Of a stretch of 64,000 nucleotides of DNA, positions 61,432 through 64,000 are shown in pieces. Made by a program: the position numbers and the translations under genes. The notes under the pieces were generated by a model, which made no database searches, was not told the origin of the DNA, and saw nothing but the letters and a program-made list of their open reading frames with translations. The stretch is taken from NCBI RefSeq assembly GCF_001571325.1, contig NZ_BCTO01000007.1:212934-276933 (forward strand). The letters are read 5' to 3'. The stretch's first letter is position 1. Each line of letters opens with the position of its first letter. Origin of the DNA: Delftia tsuruhatensis NBRC 16741. GTDB lineage: Bacteria; Pseudomonadota; Gammaproteobacteria; Burkholderiales; Burkholderiaceae_C.

Positions 61432-63957
61432 ATGCGCTTTTCTTTCAATGACTTGAAGCTGCCCGACGCTGTGCTCGCAGCCTGGCAAAGGCTGCTGGCC
61501 AGCCGCATCGGCCAGCGCGTGGCGGCCCTGCCCTGGTGGCACCGCTGGCCCACCCGGCGCGAATGGCTGCTGTTCGCCGCTGCGCTGCCGCTGCTGTTCG
61601 CGCTGTATGTGCTGGCCCTGATCCCGTTCACGCCCGGCATCCGCGACATACGCAAGGCCAAGCTGGAGCAGCCAGCCCAGATCATGAGCGCGGATGGCAA
61701 GCAGCTCGCGCAGTTCAAGCGCAGCAACCGGCAGTGGGTGAAGCTCGACGAGATGTCGCCCTCGGTGATCAAGGCGCTGATCGCCACCGAGGACCACCGC
61801 TTCTACGAGCACCACGGCATGGACTGGCGCCGCACGCTGGGCTCGGTGGTGCACACGCTGCGCGGCGATCCGCAGGGCGGCTCCACCCTCACCCAGCAGC
61901 TCGCACGCAACCTGTACCCGACCGAAATCGGCCGCGCGCCCACGCTCAACCGCAAGCTCAAGGAGGCGATCACGGCCTTCAAGATCGAGGCGCTCTACAC
62001 CAAGGACGAGATCCTCGAGACCTATCTGAACACCGTGCCCTTCCTCTACAACGCCTTCGGCATAGAGATGGCGGCGCGCACCTATTTCGACAAGCCGGCC
62101 GCGCGGCTGACGGTGCTGGAAAGCGCCACGCTGGTGGGCATGCTCAAGGGCACGAGCTACTACAACCCCGTGCTCAACCCCGACCGCGCGCTGTACCGCC
62201 GCAACACGGTGCTGTCGCAAATGGTCAAGCGCGGCGTGCTGCAGGAGGCCGAGTTCGCCCAGCTCAAGAAGCGTCCCATGCGCATCAACTTCGAGCGCCA
62301 GGAAGAGCCCCTGGGCATGGCGCCCCACTTCGCGCAGCAGCTGCGCAAGTGGCTGATCGACTGGGCCGACCGCAACGACTACAACATCTACACCGATGGC
62401 CTGGTGGTGCACACCACCATCGACTCGCGCCTGCAGAACTGGGCCAACCAGGCCGTGGCGCGCCAGACGCGCACGCTGCAGGGCGTGGCCAATGGCGCCT
62501 GGAGCCAGCGCGACGGCTGGAATGCCGCCAATCCGCTGGTGCAACAGCTGGTGCGAGAGACCCCCGCCTGGCGCGCGGCGCGCAAACGCGCGGACGGCCA
62601 AGGCAAGGACAAGGCAACGGACAAGGACAGCGAGGAAGACACCCTCAAGGCCCTGCTGGCCGACAAGGCCTTCATGAAGCAGCTGCGCGAGGACAAGACG
62701 CGCGTGCAGGCAGGCTTTGTGGCGCTGAACCCGGCCACCTCCGAAGTGCTGGCCTGGGTGGGCAGCCGCGACTTCACGCAGGACGCCTACGACCACGTGC
62801 AGCAGGCACGGCGCCAGCCCGGCTCCACCTTCAAGCCCTTTGTCTATGGCGCCGCGCTGCAGCAGGGCGCCACCCCCGACGACAAGCGCGTGGACAGCCC
62901 CGTGGAAATCCAGCTGGCAGGCGGCGAAGTCTGGCGCCCCACCGACGCCACGCCCCCCACGGGCCGCGAGATGACGCTGCGCGACGCCCTGGCCTACTCC
63001 AAGAACACCATCACCGCCGAAGTCATGCAGTCCGTGGGCCCCGCCCGCGTGGCACGCCTGGCGCGCGCCCTGGGCGTGCGCCAGAGCCCGCTGGACGAGG
63101 TTCCCGCCCTGGCCCTGGGCAGCAGCCCGGTGTCACTGCTGGAGATGGTCAACGCCTATGCCAGCCTGGCCCACGGTGGCCGCTGGCTGCCGCCCATGAT
63201 GGTCACGCGCATCGAGGACGCCGACGGCAAGGTCATCGCCGAATTCAGCCCGCCCAAGCCCGAGCGCGCGCTGGACGAAGACCACGCCTACGCCCTGGTG
63301 GACATGCTGCGCGCCGTGGTGGACAAAGGCACGGCCGTGGCCGTGCGCCAGCGCTACGGCATCCACGCCGACGTGGCCGGCAAGACCGGCACCACCCAGG
63401 GCAATGCCGATGGCTGGTTCATCCTCATGCACCCGGAAATCGTCACCGGCGCCTGGGCCGGCTTCAACGACGCGCGCATCACCCTGCGCAGCGACCGCTG
63501 GGGCCAGGGCTCGCGCAGCGCCCTGCCCATGGTGGGAGACTTCATGTCCCGCGCCCTGCGCAGCCCCGTCATCGACGCCAAGGCCCGCTTCGAGCCACCC
63601 CAACAAAGCCACTGGTGGTCCGACATGGTCGGCCGCCTGCGCGAACGCATGCAGGGCTGGTGGCCCGACCAGCAGCCGCCCGCACAGCCCGGCCAACCCG
63701 CCACCCCGGAGCCGGCGCCGACCCCTGAACCCGCACCCGAGCCCACGGAGCCACCCGGCCCGGGCCTGTCGCCCGGCGAGGAAATCATAGAAAGCACCCC
63801 CGCCCTGCCCGCCCCCAGCATCCCCCTCACCCAGGGCACGCTGGGCCCCACGGACCAGCGCGCAGTGCAGGAAGCCACACCCGCCACACCCGCCCTGCCC
63901 GGCGGCGAAGACGCCCCCGCAGGCACCGGCGTGGTGATCACGCCGATCCAGCCATGA
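61432..63957 (+). CDS. class A penicillin-binding protein, PBP1A-like
   Basis: The 841-residue bifunctional enzyme has a cytoplasmic start, one membrane helix (REWLLFAAALPLLFALYVLAL), a GT51 transglycosylase domain (ATEDHRFYEHHGMDWRR and GGSTLTQQLARNLYP), and a transpeptidase domain with SxxK (QPGSTFKPFVYG, about residue 464), SxN (AYSKNTITAEV) and KTG (AGKTGTTQGNADGWF). The C-terminal tail is Pro-rich. It makes and cross-links glycan strands. It ends just before the window edge at 64000. Confidence 0.93.
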   Translation: MRFSFNDLKLPDAVLAAWQRLLASRIGQRVAALPWWHRWPTRREWLLFAAALPLLFALYVLALIPFTPGIRDIRKAKLEQPAQIMSADGKQLAQFKRSNRQWVKLDEMSPSVIKALIATEDHRFYEHHGMDWRRTLGSVVHTLRGDPQGGSTLTQQLARNLYPTEIGRAPTLNRKLKEAITAFKIEALYTKDEILETYLNTVPFLYNAFGIEMAARTYFDKPAARLTVLESATLVGMLKGTSYYNPVLNPDRALYRRNTVLSQMVKRGVLQEAEFAQLKKRPMRINFERQEEPLGMAPHFAQQLRKWLIDWADRNDYNIYTDGLVVHTTIDSRLQNWANQAVARQTRTLQGVANGAWSQRDGWNAANPLVQQLVRETPAWRAARKRADGQGKDKATDKDSEEDTLKALLADKAFMKQLREDKTRVQAGFVALNPATSEVLAWVGSRDFTQDAYDHVQQARRQPGSTFKPFVYGAALQQGATPDDKRVDSPVEIQLAGGEVWRPTDATPPTGREMTLRDALAYSKNTITAEVMQSVGPARVARLARALGVRQSPLDEVPALALGSSPVSLLEMVNAYASLAHGGRWLPPMMVTRIEDADGKVIAEFSPPKPERALDEDHAYALVDMLRAVVDKGTAVAVRQRYGIHADVAGKTGTTQGNADGWFILMHPEIVTGAWAGFNDARITLRSDRWGQGSRSALPMVGDFMSRALRSPVIDAKARFEPPQQSHWWSDMVGRLRERMQGWWPDQQPPAQPGQPATPEPAPTPEPAPEPTEPPGPGLSPGEEIIESTPALPAPSIPLTQGTLGPTDQRAVQEATPATPALPGGEDAPAGTGVVITPIQP

Positions 63958-64000
63958 CCCGGCTGGCTGTTGGCTGTTGGCTGTTCCCCAGCCTCCCCCC

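Noticed and set aside
63958..64000. TGGCTGT repeats at the right edge
   Set aside because: Only a few copies are visible and the window ends there, so no repeat array can be claimed.

Overview
The window is a GC-rich bacterial chromosome segment with dense gene packing and short intergenic gaps. Its gene content suggests a betaproteobacterium of the family Comamonadaceae, with Delftia or Comamonas the closest guess. The reasons are the character of the FadD, GAPDH, transketolase, aldolase and pyruvate kinase genes, the Bug-type solute receptor, the protocatechuate-type dioxygenase and pca genes, and an intergenic repeat that I recognise from this family. The genus is inference. No tRNA, rRNA, CRISPR, IS element or prophage was seen.

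Layout. 1-3.6 kb: a minus-strand operon of cupin, alpha/beta hydrolase, IclR regulator and L-aspartate dehydrogenase, with a 35-bp dyad in its promoter; a truncated MTA/SAH nucleosidase lies at the edge. 3.7-6.6 kb: an MFS exporter, an NAD(P)-dependent dehydrogenase and a TetR repressor, with two identical operator dyads. 6.6-12.5 kb: an Lrp regulator divergent from a lactate-permease-type transporter, FadD, and an aldo/keto reductase divergent from a LysR regulator. 12.6-24.5 kb: the central carbon genes gap, tkt, fba and pyk, all on the minus strand, interrupted by a MurU-like nucleotidyltransferase, a TSUP permease, and a PmrAB/QseBC-like two-component system divergent from two PAP2 phosphatases with a PmrA-like box between them.

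25-36.4 kb: a TIGR03118-type lipoprotein, a CPBP membrane protein with PepP, and a sulfur-stress cluster (rhodanese, BigR-like repressor, Blh-type metallo-hydrolase, OsmC). These are followed by a pirin, a ribosome hibernation factor, a PuuD-like amidotransferase, and a LigAB-type extradiol dioxygenase divergent from a LysR gene that carries a clear single-base frameshift. 36.4-43.7 kb: SlyD, a LysR-controlled Bug receptor-pcaB-pcaC operon, a second pirin, a GST and a DUF1439 lipoprotein.

44-58.7 kb is more accessory: a YjjJ-like HTH-HipA kinase behind an AT-rich promoter with stacked dyads, DUF924, an O-acyltransferase, a methyltransferase and DTW pair, an AT-rich island with a peptidoglycan amidase and an exported partner (probable effector-immunity pair), a VOC protein, SbcCD, a solitary nucleotidyltransferase with a nested-dyad promoter, a SUKH-type immunity-like protein and an RDD protein. 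58.7-64 kb: periplasmic asparaginase, glutathione peroxidase, a ferritin-like protein and a class A penicillin-binding protein. The most interesting candidates are the amidase-partner pair, the nucleotidyltransferase promoter, the YjjJ-like gene, the PmrA-like box beside PAP2 phosphatases, the twin TetR operators and the broken LysR gene.
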